In this document: piece by piece, positions 1-7,200 of the stretch | Position numbering within the stretch: the stretch's first letter is position 1 | How the letters are laid out: each line of letters opens with the position of its first letter | Source: an uncultured Sutterella sp. | Lineage (GTDB): Bacteria > Pseudomonadota > Gammaproteobacteria > Burkholderiales > Burkholderiaceae_F | Assembly (NCBI GenBank): GCA_905206365.1 | Contig: CAJLHF010000057.1 | Coordinates: 1-9,898 of the forward strand | Reading direction: 5' to 3' | DNA length: 9,898 nt | Notes under the pieces: model-generated | The model's database searches: none | What the model saw: only the letters and a program-made list of their open reading frames with translations | What the model was told of the DNA's origin: nothing | Made by a program: the position numbers and the translations under genes

Positions 1-36
1 TATCGTGACCTATTTCGCCCTCGTTAACAAGTCCGG

Positions 37-85
37 AAAAAGCACCCTCATCTCATTCTTCACGGCGGCAACACGGGGCTTTTTT
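37..85 (+). terminator. possible terminator at the left edge
   Basis: AAAAAGC at 37-43 can pair with GCTTTTT at 78-84, and CCC (45-47) with GGG (75-77), leaving a large loop of about 27 bases and a run of six T at 80-85. A + strand reading frame entering from the left edge stops with TAA at 25-27, just before it, so this could end a gene lying mostly outside the window. The loop is large and the upstream gene cannot be identified, so the call is weak. A second left-edge frame stays open to the TGA at 137-139 and gives about 45 residues that I do not recognise. Confidence 0.28.
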
Positions 86-170
86 GGTCCCGGTCTTATT
101 TCGCCGCGACGGCGGGTGGCGTCACGGTTGACGTATTGACGCGCTACGTCGAGTCTCAAGGGACACGTAG

Positions 171-213
171 CCGTCATTCCTCCCCGCCTTTAGAGGGCGA
201 GGGTTCCTGACGG
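171..213 (-). repeat. hairpin resembling an IS200/IS605 right end
   Basis: Read on the minus strand, this hairpin runs from CCGTCAGGAACCC through a CGCC/GGCG-type stem to GAGGAATGACGG. From memory, the 3' ends of IS200/IS605-family elements (the end of tnpB and its guide-RNA scaffold) commonly carry a hairpin of this kind, with a GGAACCC lead-in and a GGGGAGGA run-out. No tnpB or tnpA is readable beside it; minus-strand reading frames at 122-507 show no TnpB motifs. If the resemblance is real, only a remnant end is left. The similarity is recalled, not computed. Confidence 0.3.
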
Positions 214-322
214 GTTTTGCAGAGAACGACGTTAAAAAAGGAGTGAGTCCCGGGGTCCTCGCGGCATGCCGAACGGCGTGTCGCGGGGAGGGAACCTCGG
301 GGAGCAAAACGGAGGAAGTCGG

Positions 323-361
323 AAGGCCGGCGACCCTACGGGTCTCGGCCTTTCGGCTTTT
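323..361 (+). terminator. rho-independent terminator-like hairpin
   Basis: AAGGCCG (323-329) pairs with CGGCCTT (346-352), and GACCC (332-336) with GGGTC (340-344), around the three-base loop TAC. A small GC/T internal bulge separates the two stems. An interrupted T-rich run (TTTCGGCTTTT) follows at 351-361. It would end the structured RNA proposed upstream, or any transcript entering from the left. Confidence 0.5.
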
Positions 362-364
362 CGG

Positions 365-558
365 CGTCTGAGGGTGGCAAGGTCGGGCGGCTTCTCGGTC
401 GATTTCGAGTGATTACTTGGGGGCCTTCGGCCTGCGCCGGATCGCATCTCCGAAGCGGCCGGCGGAAAGACGCATGAAGCTCCGGGACGCCGGCCGAATT
501 CCCTCATGAAGCCCCGATCCTCTAAGCCTGCAAGGCCGCAGCGCTCGCTGCAGAAACG
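365..558. other. stretch with no recognisable gene
   Basis: Bases between the terminator-like hairpin on the left and the porin terminators on the right. Short open frames exist on both strands, but they have no ribosome binding site or recognisable product, and they run into the flanking hairpins. Small GC-rich inverted repeats occur, for example GCAGC (538-542) with GCTGC (547-551). I see no RNA family or mobile-element end here. Confidence 0.5.
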
Positions 559-592
559 AAAAAGCCGACGCCCCGAAGGGTGCCGGCTTTTT
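559..592 (-). terminator. terminator of the porin gene (works on both strands)
   Basis: AAAAAGCCG at 559-567 pairs with CGGCTTTTT at 584-592. The stem continues to 573/578 with one mismatch and one G-U pair around the loop CGAA. On the minus strand the stem is followed by TTTTT, so it lies about 100 bases past the porin stop as a classic intrinsic terminator. The A and T runs on both sides would also allow it to act on + strand transcripts. Confidence 0.75.
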
Positions 593-621
593 GAATGTCT
601 CGAGCTTTCCGTATCGACTCG

Positions 622-661
622 TTCCCTTAGCGGGAGCGCCGCGAAGCGCTCCCCGAGGGAA
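622..661 (-). terminator. hairpin just downstream of the porin gene
   Basis: GGGAGCGC (632-639) pairs perfectly with GCGCTCCC (646-653), and an outer stem TTCCCT (622-627) pairs with AGGGAA (656-661). It begins about 33 bases past the porin stop codon and lacks a T run on the minus strand. It may therefore protect the mRNA 3' end or add to the true terminator at 559-592. The same 8-base arms recur at 8440-8465. Confidence 0.5.
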
Positions 662-693
662 TCAAGCGAGGCCGTACGAAAACGCTTTCGGGA

Positions 694-1839
694 TCAGAAG
701 CGGTGAACGATACCCGAGGTGAGTTCGTAGCCGCTCGGCTTGGCGGAGTCGCCGCTCTGCAGTTCGACCTTTTCCTGCGAGTAGCCGCCCATCACGTACA
801 CGGCGGTACGCTTCGAGAGGGGATAGTCGTAGCCCGCAGAGGCAACCCAGCGCGTGAAGTCGGTGTTCTCGTGGTTGTCCATGTCGCGGTAGGCGAGGGC
901 GGCCTTCAGGACGCCGTTCCCGGCGGGAACGTTGACGCCGAGGCTGACGCCGTAACCGTCGACGAAGCCGTAGCCCTTATCCTGCGTGATGTTGAGGATG
1001 CCTTTCTGACCGACGCCCGAGCGGGCGGCCGTGTTGAGTTCCATGTTGCCGAAGAACTGCGTGAAGGCGAGGAACTTGACGCCGTTTTCAAGCGAGTAGT
1101 TGCCGCCGAACGTCACGGTCCAACCGTCGTTCTTCGAGGCCTCATCCTGGCGGTACGAGCCGTACATCGTCGTGTCGCCGAGGAGGACGAGTTCAAGCGG
1201 GCCGTTGAGGTAGCGGGCACCGAGAGCGGCGTAGCGGTCGGATTCGCCGCCGTGGCCTTCGGTACTCGTGACGGAGGCGCTGTTCTTGAAGGAGTACATC
1301 GCGTAGCCCGTGAAGCCCGCGAAAGTCGGGGAGACGTAGCTCACCGCGTTGTCGACGCGCGTCCAGGAGGAGGCGGTGACCATGCCCGAACCGAAGGCGA
1401 CGGTGTAGTTCGCGAAGAGCGGATCGATCGCGCGGAAGAGACCGTCGGCACCGAGCGTGCTGCCGAAGACGGGCATCAGACCGAAGGAAAGCTTGCCCCA
1501 GGGCGCGTGAACGTCGACGTGCGATTCGCGGCCGAAGAACTTTTCCTTCTGGTCGAAGCGGCCGTCGTCGGACTTGAAGCCCGATTCGAGCACGAAGCCC
1601 ACCTTGTAGCCGTTGCCGAGGTCTTCGGAGCCCTTGATGCCGAAGCGGGAGCCGAATTCCTTGGCGTTTTCCATCGTGAGGGAATCGGTCGAATCGATGC
1701 CCGGGCGGTCGGCGTCGCTGTGCACGTAGGAAAGGCTCGTGTCGATAAGGCCGTAGACTTGGACTTCGGCAGCGCCGGCGGAAACGGAAAGGCCCGCCAG
1801 AGCGGCACCGAGGGTCACGGCAAGAAGACTCTTCTTCAT
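694..1839 (-). CDS. outer-membrane porin, Gram-negative trimeric type
   Basis: A 381-residue outer-membrane beta-barrel porin for passive entry of small solutes. The start at 1839 gives a classic signal peptide (MKKSLLAVTLGAALAGLSVS, then AGAA), with likely cleavage before EVQVYG; AGGA lies 8 bases upstream of the ATG. The open frame continues 68 codons further upstream, but those residues lack any secretion signal. The mature start EVQVYGLIDTSLSYV is typical of Burkholderia/Neisseria-type porins, as are repeated alternating beta-strand segments, the RFGIKGSEDLGNGYKVGFVLESGF stretch (broken here as RFGIKGSEDLGNG then YKVGFVLESGF) and the terminal aromatic residue (HRF) needed for barrel assembly. 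The length fits the family, usually about 350-400. It is a single-gene unit diverging from the Crp/Fnr-type regulator, with terminators at 559-661. The substrate cannot be read from the sequence. The family is secure; no gene name is justified. Confidence 0.93.
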   Translation of the reverse strand: MKKSLLAVTLGAALAGLSVSAGAAEVQVYGLIDTSLSYVHSDADRPGIDSTDSLTMENAKEFGSRFGIKGSEDLGNGYKVGFVLESGFKSDDGRFDQKEKFFGRESHVDVHAPWGKLSFGLMPVFGSTLGADGLFRAIDPLFANYTVAFGSGMVTASSWTRVDNAVSYVSPTFAGFTGYAMYSFKNSASVTSTEGHGGESDRYAALGARYLNGPLELVLLGDTTMYGSYRQDEASKNDGWTVTFGGNYSLENGVKFLAFTQFFGNMELNTAARSGVGQKGILNITQDKGYGFVDGYGVSLGVNVPAGNGVLKAALAYRDMDNHENTDFTRWVASAGYDYPLSKRTAVYVMGGYSQEKVELQSGDSAKPSGYELTSGIVHRF

Positions 1840-1960
1840 GATGGGGTCCTGAAAAAAGATTGGAATGTGGGACGGAGCCGGTCGACTCCGCTGAAGGCCG
1901 TCGATTGACGTTGATTGTCGTCGCACAACTTCGCCTTCGTTATGAGGGCACATTTTCGGA

Positions 1961-1976
1961 GGCGAGGTTCGTGCCA
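1961..1976 (-). promoter_or_regulatory. sigma-54-like promoter of the porin
   Basis: The minus strand reads TGGCACGAACCTCGCC, close to the sigma-54 consensus TGGCACG, four free bases, TTGCW. The GG and GC dinucleotides have the required spacing; the deviations are C for T in the second element and C for the final W. Transcription would start near 1950 and leave a leader of about 110 bases before the ATG at 1839. I see no good sigma-70 promoter facing the porin. That makes the match more believable, but one 16-base match is not proof. Confidence 0.4.
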
Positions 1977-1977
1977 A

Positions 1978-1997
1978 ACACCCAAATACTTGGGTGT
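1978..1997. promoter_or_regulatory. perfect 8+4+8 palindrome upstream of the porin
   Basis: ACACCCAA (1978-1985), spacer ATAC, TTGGGTGT (1990-1997). It lies directly upstream of the sigma-54-like element, so it could be an operator for a dimeric regulator. As RNA it would form a small hairpin without a T run. No known regulator site is recognised. Confidence 0.45.
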
Positions 1998-2010
1998 CGA
2001 ATAAAAGGAA

Positions 2011-2048
2011 AAACCCTGTGGTGTTCGGAAACCCCTGTGGCACAGGGG
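2011..2048. promoter_or_regulatory. repeated CCTGTGG motif with 17-base palindrome
   Basis: AAACCCTGTGG (2011-2021) recurs almost exactly as AAACCCCTGTGG (2029-2040). The second copy runs into a perfect palindrome, CCCCTGTG, G, CACAGGGG (2032-2048). The pair sits about 60-100 bases upstream of the start predicted from the sigma-54-like element, a distance usual for enhancer-binding activators of sigma-54. The protein that binds is unknown. Confidence 0.4.
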
Positions 2049-2097
2049 ATTTGATCGAAATCCGTGTAGGGAATACCTCGAAAAAAGACCGGTCTCA

Positions 2098-2119
2098 AGT
2101 GTTGGTAAAATACAACACT
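2098..2119 (+). promoter_or_regulatory. 7+8+7 palindrome overlapping an extended -10 box
   Basis: AGTGTTG (2098-2104) and CAACACT (2113-2119) are perfect inverted arms around the 8-base spacer GTAAAATA. The left arm and spacer contain TGGTAAAAT (2103-2111), which fits an extended -10 (TGn plus TAAAAT) firing rightward toward the regulator gene. A dimeric protein bound here would cover that box, so repression, perhaps self-repression, is the simplest reading. The arms match neither the FNR (TTGAT/ATCAA) nor the CRP (TGTGA/TCACA) half-sites. The predicted leader to 2358 is about 240 bases. Confidence 0.42.
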
Positions 2120-2357
2120 GTGGTTTTCAGGCAGTCCTACGCGTAACCGAATCATGAAAAACGCTTTCCGACAGGACCGATCGGAATAGGATATCTGCCG
2201 AGCCCGAAAGAGGAAAGGAAAACGTTACGTTCGACGAGCGCGTTGATCGTCCGAGGAAATCGAATCGACGGCGAAACGTCGTACTCCGGCAACGGGTCGA
2301 TTCCCCGGCAGGAGCGTCAACCGAACGATCGAACGTTTGAATGAAAGGAGACATCGC

Positions 2358-3224
2358 ATGCGCCGCTTTACCGACGCGTGGATCGAGGCCGTCGGGCTCA
2401 AACGCTTCTCCGGCCCCTGGTCGTCGCCGCGCGGACCGAAACTGCCGATCCTTCCGTGGATTACGGTGCCGCTTCATCCGCTGATTCGCGAATTTTTCGA
2501 GACCTGCGGTCGGGAGGTGTGTTTTGCACCCGGAGAAAAATTTTTCCCCACGACGCAGGTGACGCACTTCGTGACGGTCACCTCGGGACTCACGGGACGG
2601 GGGGTGGCCGTACTCAGGGATCGAAGCGGTGCGGGCGCGATAGCTCTTTCGACCCCGGGGCGCTTCGCGGCCGGAAACCTCAACTGGGTGACGCGGCGCC
2701 CTGCGATCGGACGTTACTGCACGCTTTCGCAGTGTACCGTGCGCATGATTCCGCAAGTCGAGGCCGAGGAAAGGATCCTGGCGCGCGATGATGCGAATGA
2801 GTTCCTGCGCATTCTTTACACGCAGATCGAACTTATAAATCTCTCCGATCGCATGGGCTTTTCGGTACTTGCGTTGCTTTCCGCTCCCCAGCGACTTCAG
2901 GCCTTGTTCCTCGCGTGGGCGGTCTTCTACGGATCGATTCGAGAGGAGGGCGGGCGTCATCTCGTCCGGATGCCTTCGCCCGGGCGTCGGTCCCACATCG
3001 AGGACGTGCTTTCGGTTTCCTCCGTCACGATGGACAAACTCTCTTCGCACCTGCATGCGGAAGCCGCCTTCGAGCGCGACGGGGAGTTCGTTGTTTTCGA
3101 TGCCGCTTGGCTTCAGGAGGCGCACGGCTGGATGCGTGCCTGCGACGGGGACGGAGTTATCTATCCGAGACCCAAGTCCGTGATTGACTTTCTTTACGGC
3201 GCCGAAGCGGGCGAGTACGTGTGA
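2358..3224 (+). CDS. Crp/Fnr-family transcriptional regulator
   Basis: A 288-residue DNA-binding regulator. After an extra N-terminal part (about 1-38) comes a degenerate cyclic-nucleotide-binding-type beta roll (about 40-140), starting with HPLIREFF and including CFAPGEKFF and TSGLTGRGVAVL. A long dimerisation helix follows (about 140-195), then a winged helix-turn-helix, with SHIEDVLSVSSVTMDKLSSHLH at 212-233 as the recognition unit (split here: SHIEDVLSVSS, VTMDKLSSHLH). The ATG at 2358 is chosen because AAAGGAG lies 7 bases upstream; a TTG start at 2337 has no such site. The Fnr iron-sulfur cysteine pattern is absent, but two CX4C pairs occur (50/55, 121/126). The ligand is unknown. The gene diverges from the porin across a palindrome-rich region and ends in its own terminator, so it may control the porin and itself. 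Confidence 0.82.
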   Translation: MRRFTDAWIEAVGLKRFSGPWSSPRGPKLPILPWITVPLHPLIREFFETCGREVCFAPGEKFFPTTQVTHFVTVTSGLTGRGVAVLRDRSGAGAIALSTPGRFAAGNLNWVTRRPAIGRYCTLSQCTVRMIPQVEAEERILARDDANEFLRILYTQIELINLSDRMGFSVLALLSAPQRLQALFLAWAVFYGSIREEGGRHLVRMPSPGRRSHIEDVLSVSSVTMDKLSSHLHAEAAFERDGEFVVFDAAWLQEAHGWMRACDGDGVIYPRPKSVIDFLYGAEAGEYV

Positions 3225-3242
3225 GCTGACGGAAGACGGAGG

Positions 3243-3282
3243 ACGGTCGGGAAAGCCCCGTGCGGGGCTCCGACCGTTTTTC
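3243..3282 (+). terminator. strong intrinsic terminator of the regulator gene
   Basis: ACGGTCGG (3243-3250) pairs with CCGACCGT (3270-3277), and AGCCCC (3254-3259) with GGGGCT (3264-3269), with a three-base GAA bulge between the stems. A run of six T follows at 3277-3282. It begins 19 bases past the stop of the Crp/Fnr-type gene and separates it from the restriction-modification gene. Confidence 0.88.
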
Positions 3283-3295
3283 CGTCCGCATTCCC

Positions 3296-3301
3296 TATAC
3301 T
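3296..3301 (+). promoter_or_regulatory. likely -10 box of the restriction-modification gene
   Basis: TATACT lies 51 bases upstream of the ATG at 3353, directly after the preceding terminator. No convincing -35 is visible at the usual spacing. The start codon has only a closely placed GAGG before it, so both transcription and translation signals look weak. Confidence 0.4.
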
Positions 3302-3352
3302 TGGACCCGCACCCCGTTCCTCAGTCGATCGGCCGGGTCTCGGAATTGAGGC

Positions 3353-4222
3353 ATGTCAACGGTCGCGTCGGAACGGCCTGAAACAGACAACTCATTCTCC
3401 CGACTCATGACCGAACTCGATACGAACGATACCGACGTCAAGGAAGAGCTGCCCGAGAACGCCGACTATCTCACGCAGCTTCTCGACAAGCTTGAAACCG
3501 CGAGTGCGACCGAACGCGACAAAGGCACGCGCTTCGAAACGCTCATCCGAGCCTGGCTCCGAAAGGAGCCCACCTATGCGGACCTATTTACCGACGTGCA
3601 AACCTGGAAGGAGTGGGCGTCGAGTCATCCCGACCTCGCCGTCAACGCGCGCGACATCGGGATCGACCTCGTGGGCACGAACGCGGACGGCTCGGGCTAC
3701 ACCGCGATTCAGTGCAAGCTCTACGCGCGGAATGCGAGCGTCCCGAAGGCGGGTATCGACTCCTTCCTCGCCGCTTCGGCGAAACCCTTCTTCACGCACC
3801 GCTTTTTGGTGGCGACGAACGAGAAGTGGTCCGAAAACGTCGCGAACGAACTTCATCGACAGTCGATTCCCGTGACGCTCATCACGCGTCGCGAGTTGGA
3901 GGCCTCCGTCGTCGATTGGTCCGAGTACCTGAAGTCGGGTCGCGTGGTCGAACGCCCGAAGCGCACGCCCCGCCCCTATCAGGAGCAGGCGATTGCGAAC
4001 GTCGTGAAGGGATTCGAAACCGCCGACCGCGGCAAGCTCATCATGGCCTGCGGTACCGGGAAGACCTTTACGTCAATGAAAATTGCAGAAGAATCAAGCA
4101 TTTACCCCCCCCCCCACCCCACCAGAATACTAGAGGTCGGTTCGTACTCTTTCTCGTCCCCTCGCTCTCCCTTCTTTCTCAGACGCTCTCCGACTGGAAG
4201 CAGCAGTGCTCGTGCCGCCTGA
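3353..4222 (+). CDS. OFF-state product: Mrr-like nuclease domain plus start of helicase
   Basis: This is what the first frame encodes with the 11-C tract as read. Its 289 residues comprise the whole Mrr-like nuclease domain, the linker and helicase motif I (ACGTGKT). They end, after a short proline stretch from the tract, in an unrelated out-of-frame tail that stops at TGA 4220-4222. It would lack motif Ia onward, the methylase and the specificity region, so it should neither translocate nor methylate. Whether it is stable is unknown. With 10 C the chain would end sooner, at the TAG at 4131-4133. The ATG at 3353 was chosen as the first start after the promoter; ATG 3407 is an alternative, with no better ribosome site. 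Confidence 0.6.
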   Translation: MSTVASERPETDNSFSRLMTELDTNDTDVKEELPENADYLTQLLDKLETASATERDKGTRFETLIRAWLRKEPTYADLFTDVQTWKEWASSHPDLAVNARDIGIDLVGTNADGSGYTAIQCKLYARNASVPKAGIDSFLAASAKPFFTHRFLVATNEKWSENVANELHRQSIPVTLITRRELEASVVDWSEYLKSGRVVERPKRTPRPYQEQAIANVVKGFETADRGKLIMACGTGKTFTSMKIAEESSIYPPPHPTRILEVGSYSFSSPRSPFFLRRSPTGSSSARAA

Positions 4223-7200
4223 ATGCCTTTGCCGTCTGTTCCGACGCGTCGACGGGTAAGACCAACCTCGAAGACATCGAACAGTTGACGGTCGGAAGCG
4301 AGCTCGCTTATCCCGCCACCACGGACGCGAAAACACTCGCCGATCGCGTTACCCGCGCCCTCAACGACCACGACGCCCTCACGGTCGTTTTCTCCACTTA
4401 CCACTCGATCGAGGTCATCCATGAAGCGCAGCAGTTCGGAATGGCCGATTTCGGTCTCATCATCTGCGACGAAGCGCATCGTACGGCCGGCGGTCACTAC
4501 GTCGAGGGCGAAGACGATTCTCCGTTCCAACGTATCCACGACGCGAACTACGTTCGCGGTAAAAAACGCCTCTACATGACGGCCACCCCCAAGATTTACG
4601 GGGGAGAAGCCAAAGCCCAGCAAGACGCGGGCGAAGTCGTTCTCTATTCGATGGACGACGAGAAGGTGTTCGGCAAAACCTTCCATACGATCTCCTTTTC
4701 CGAGGCCGTCCGTTTGGGGAGTCTGGTCGACTACAAGGTGATCGTCCTTACGATCGAAGAAAACGTCCTCAAAAAGTACGCCGAGGGACGCGACGACCTG
4801 GAGCTCGTGCGCGACGGCGGGTTGCCCGTGAAGCATGCGGCGAAGGTGATCGGTTGCTGGCGCGCGCTCTCCAAGGTCGACCTGAAGGGCGAACGTTCGA
4901 TTTCCGACGACATTAGCGCGATGAAGCGTGCCGTAGGGTTCGCGCAGATCATCAACGCGCCGACCGGGCGCAATCTCGACCGGACCTCGTCGAAGCTCTT
5001 CGCGGCGAACTTTGAAAACGTCGTCGAAGCCTTCAAGAAGGAAAACTTCCTCACGTTGAACGCCAAGGACCCGACCTACAGCCGGGCCGCCTACGCGGCG
5101 CAGTACCCGCTCGAGTGCGACTGCAAGCATATCGACGGGTCGATGAACGCGACCGAAAAAACGGCGCTCCTCGATTGGCTTCGCGAGGAACCCGCCAAAA
5201 ACCGCTGCAAGATCCTCTTCAACGTTCGGTGCCTTTCGGAAGGGGTCGACGTGCCGGCGCTCGACGCGGTGCTCTTCCTTTCGCCCCGCAAGTCGCAGGT
5301 CGAGGTCGTCCAGACCGTGGGCCGCGTCATGCGCATCGCGCCCAACGCCGGGAAGAAGCGCGGCTACGTCATCCTCCCCGTCGTGACGCCGCCCGGGCTC
5401 GCGGGTGAGGACGCTCTCAACAATAACAAGGAGTTCGACGTCGTTTGGCAGGTGCTCCGCGCCCTGAAGTCGATCGACAACGAGTTTGGCTCCATCGTGG
5501 ACGGGCAGCTCGGCAAGATCAATACCGACAAGATCGAGGTCGTGAGCCTCACGGAAAAGAAGCTCAACAAAAAACCGAAGGCCTCCGGCGCAACCGGTCC
5601 GAAAGGCAAACGAGGGTCGAAGCCCGAAGGCACGACCGACACCGGACGCCAGGGGAGTCTCTTTGAACGCGACGAAGTGTTCGAGGAGCACATCCGCAGC
5701 CGTATCCTGAAGCGCGTCGGCAACCGACGCGAGTGGGGCGACTGGGCCGAGGACGTGGGCCTTTTCTGCGAAAAGCAGGTCGCCCACATCGAGAAGGTCC
5801 TCCGCGAAAGCGAAACGTCCCGCGCGGCGTTCGAGAGCTTCAAGAAGGAACTGAAGGCGACGTTGAACGGCGAGCTTTCGGACAAAGAAATCGTCGACAT
5901 GCTCGGACAGCACGTCGTGACGCAACCGATCCTCGACGCGCTCTTTACGATTCGCGACGACGCGGGGAACATCATCTACGAATTCTCAAAGCACAACCCG
6001 ATCGCCCGGGCGATGACCGCGATGGTCGATTCGCTCGACAAGGATGGGATGCGCACGGCGGCGAGCTCGCTCAAGGATTTCTACGAGTCGGTGCAGATCC
6101 GCATGCGCAACGTCAAGACCGCGGCCGAGCGCCAGACCGTCATCAAGGACCTCTTCGAGAAGTTCTTCAAGGCCGCGTTCCCGAAACTTCAGGAAAAGCT
6201 CGGCATCGTCTATACGCCCGTAGAAGTGGTTGACTTCATCAACCGCTCGGTGGCGGACCTCATGAAGCAGGAGTTCGGCACGAACCTCTACGACGACGGG
6301 GTGCACATCCTCGACCCCTTCTCGGGAACGGGGACCTTCCTCGCCCGCCTCATGCAGAGCGGCCTCATCCCGCAGGACAAGCTCCCGAAGAAGTTCGCGA
6401 CCGAGCTGCACGGGAACGAAATCGTCCCGCTCGCCTACTACGTCGCCTCGATGAACCTCGAGGGGGTCTTCCACGAGCTCTGCCCGAGCCAGCCCTACGC
6501 GCCCAACAACGTCATGCTCTGGACGGACACCTTTGCCGACCACAGCAACCCCGACGTTTTCAAGACGGCGCTTGGGGAAAACAACGAGCGGCTTGAAAAT
6601 CTTGAGAAGACGGACGTACGGGTCATCCTGGGGAATCCGCCGTATTCGGTTGGTCAGGAAAGTGCGAATGATGACAATCAAAACGAGCACTATGAAGTGC
6701 TCGATGCTCGGATCAGTGAAACATATGCAGCCAGAACGAATGCCAGAAATAAAAATTCCTTGCATGACTCCTATATTCGCGCATATCGTTGGGCGTCAGA
6801 TCGAATCGGTGATCGAGGAATTATTGGTTTTGTGACAAATGCAGGTTGGTTGGACTCGGGTAGTGCTGACGGCATGCGGCAGTGCATGATCGAAGAGTTT
6901 AATTCGATTTACATCTATCATTTGAGGGGTAATGCACGAACTCAAGGAGAACAGCGCCGAAAAGAAAAGGATAATGTTTTTGGTGAAGGTAGTCGCTCTC
7001 CCATTGCTGTTGTTTTTCTTATCAAGAATCCTGAATCTAAGGAGCGAGGGAAAATCCACTTCTGTGCAGTTGATGATTATTTGAGTAAAGACGAAAAACT
7101 GGCCTGTTTGGTTCGTGATGGTTCAATACTGAAAGCTGCAACTACAGAGCTGTTTCAGGATTCACACGGGGACTGGTTCGATCACCGAGATTCTTCTTTT

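Larger units (their letters stand above)
171..364 (+). ncRNA. candidate structured RNA (three stacked stems plus terminator)
   Basis: No protein gene explains this stretch, but its stems abut one another. CCGTCA (171-176) pairs with TGACGG (208-213) around an imperfect inner hairpin. GTTTTGC (214-220) pairs with GCAAAAC (304-310). It encloses a long hairpin made of 248-256 with 294-303 (one bulged G) and 257-270 with 275-288. The last 14-pair stem has three imperfect positions (259/286, 264/281, 267/278), and all three are G-U pairs on the + strand but A-C mismatches on the minus strand. This favours a + strand RNA. A terminator-like hairpin follows at 323-352. I see no convincing promoter; TTGACG at 127 has no good partner. 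It could instead be a 3' UTR or a remnant of a mobile element. I do not recognise an RNA family. Confidence 0.33.

Noticed and set aside
506..706. Small + strand open frame of 66 residues
   Set aside because: It contains the whole porin terminator hairpin and has no ribosome binding site.
703..1908. Long + strand open frame (about 400 codons) across the porin gene
   Set aside because: It is antisense to a clear porin. Its product is rich in V, A, E, R and H without motifs, a mirror of GC-rich codons.
2154..2189. Short open frame of 11 residues in the leader of the regulator gene (MKNAFRQDRSE)
   Set aside because: No ribosome binding site precedes it, and no attenuator structure is seen after it, so a leader peptide cannot be supported.
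3613..4104. GTG start at 3613, which would make the downstream frame a stand-alone 1,601-residue gene
   Set aside because: The first about 165 residues in this frame are an arginine-rich shadow of the nuclease domain, which is encoded in the other frame. The true upstream part of the protein is in the frame starting at 3353.
4102..5925. Minus-strand open frame of about 600 codons opposite the restriction-modification gene
   Set aside because: It lies opposite the helicase domain, whose motifs are clear on the + strand. The antisense product has no recognisable domain.
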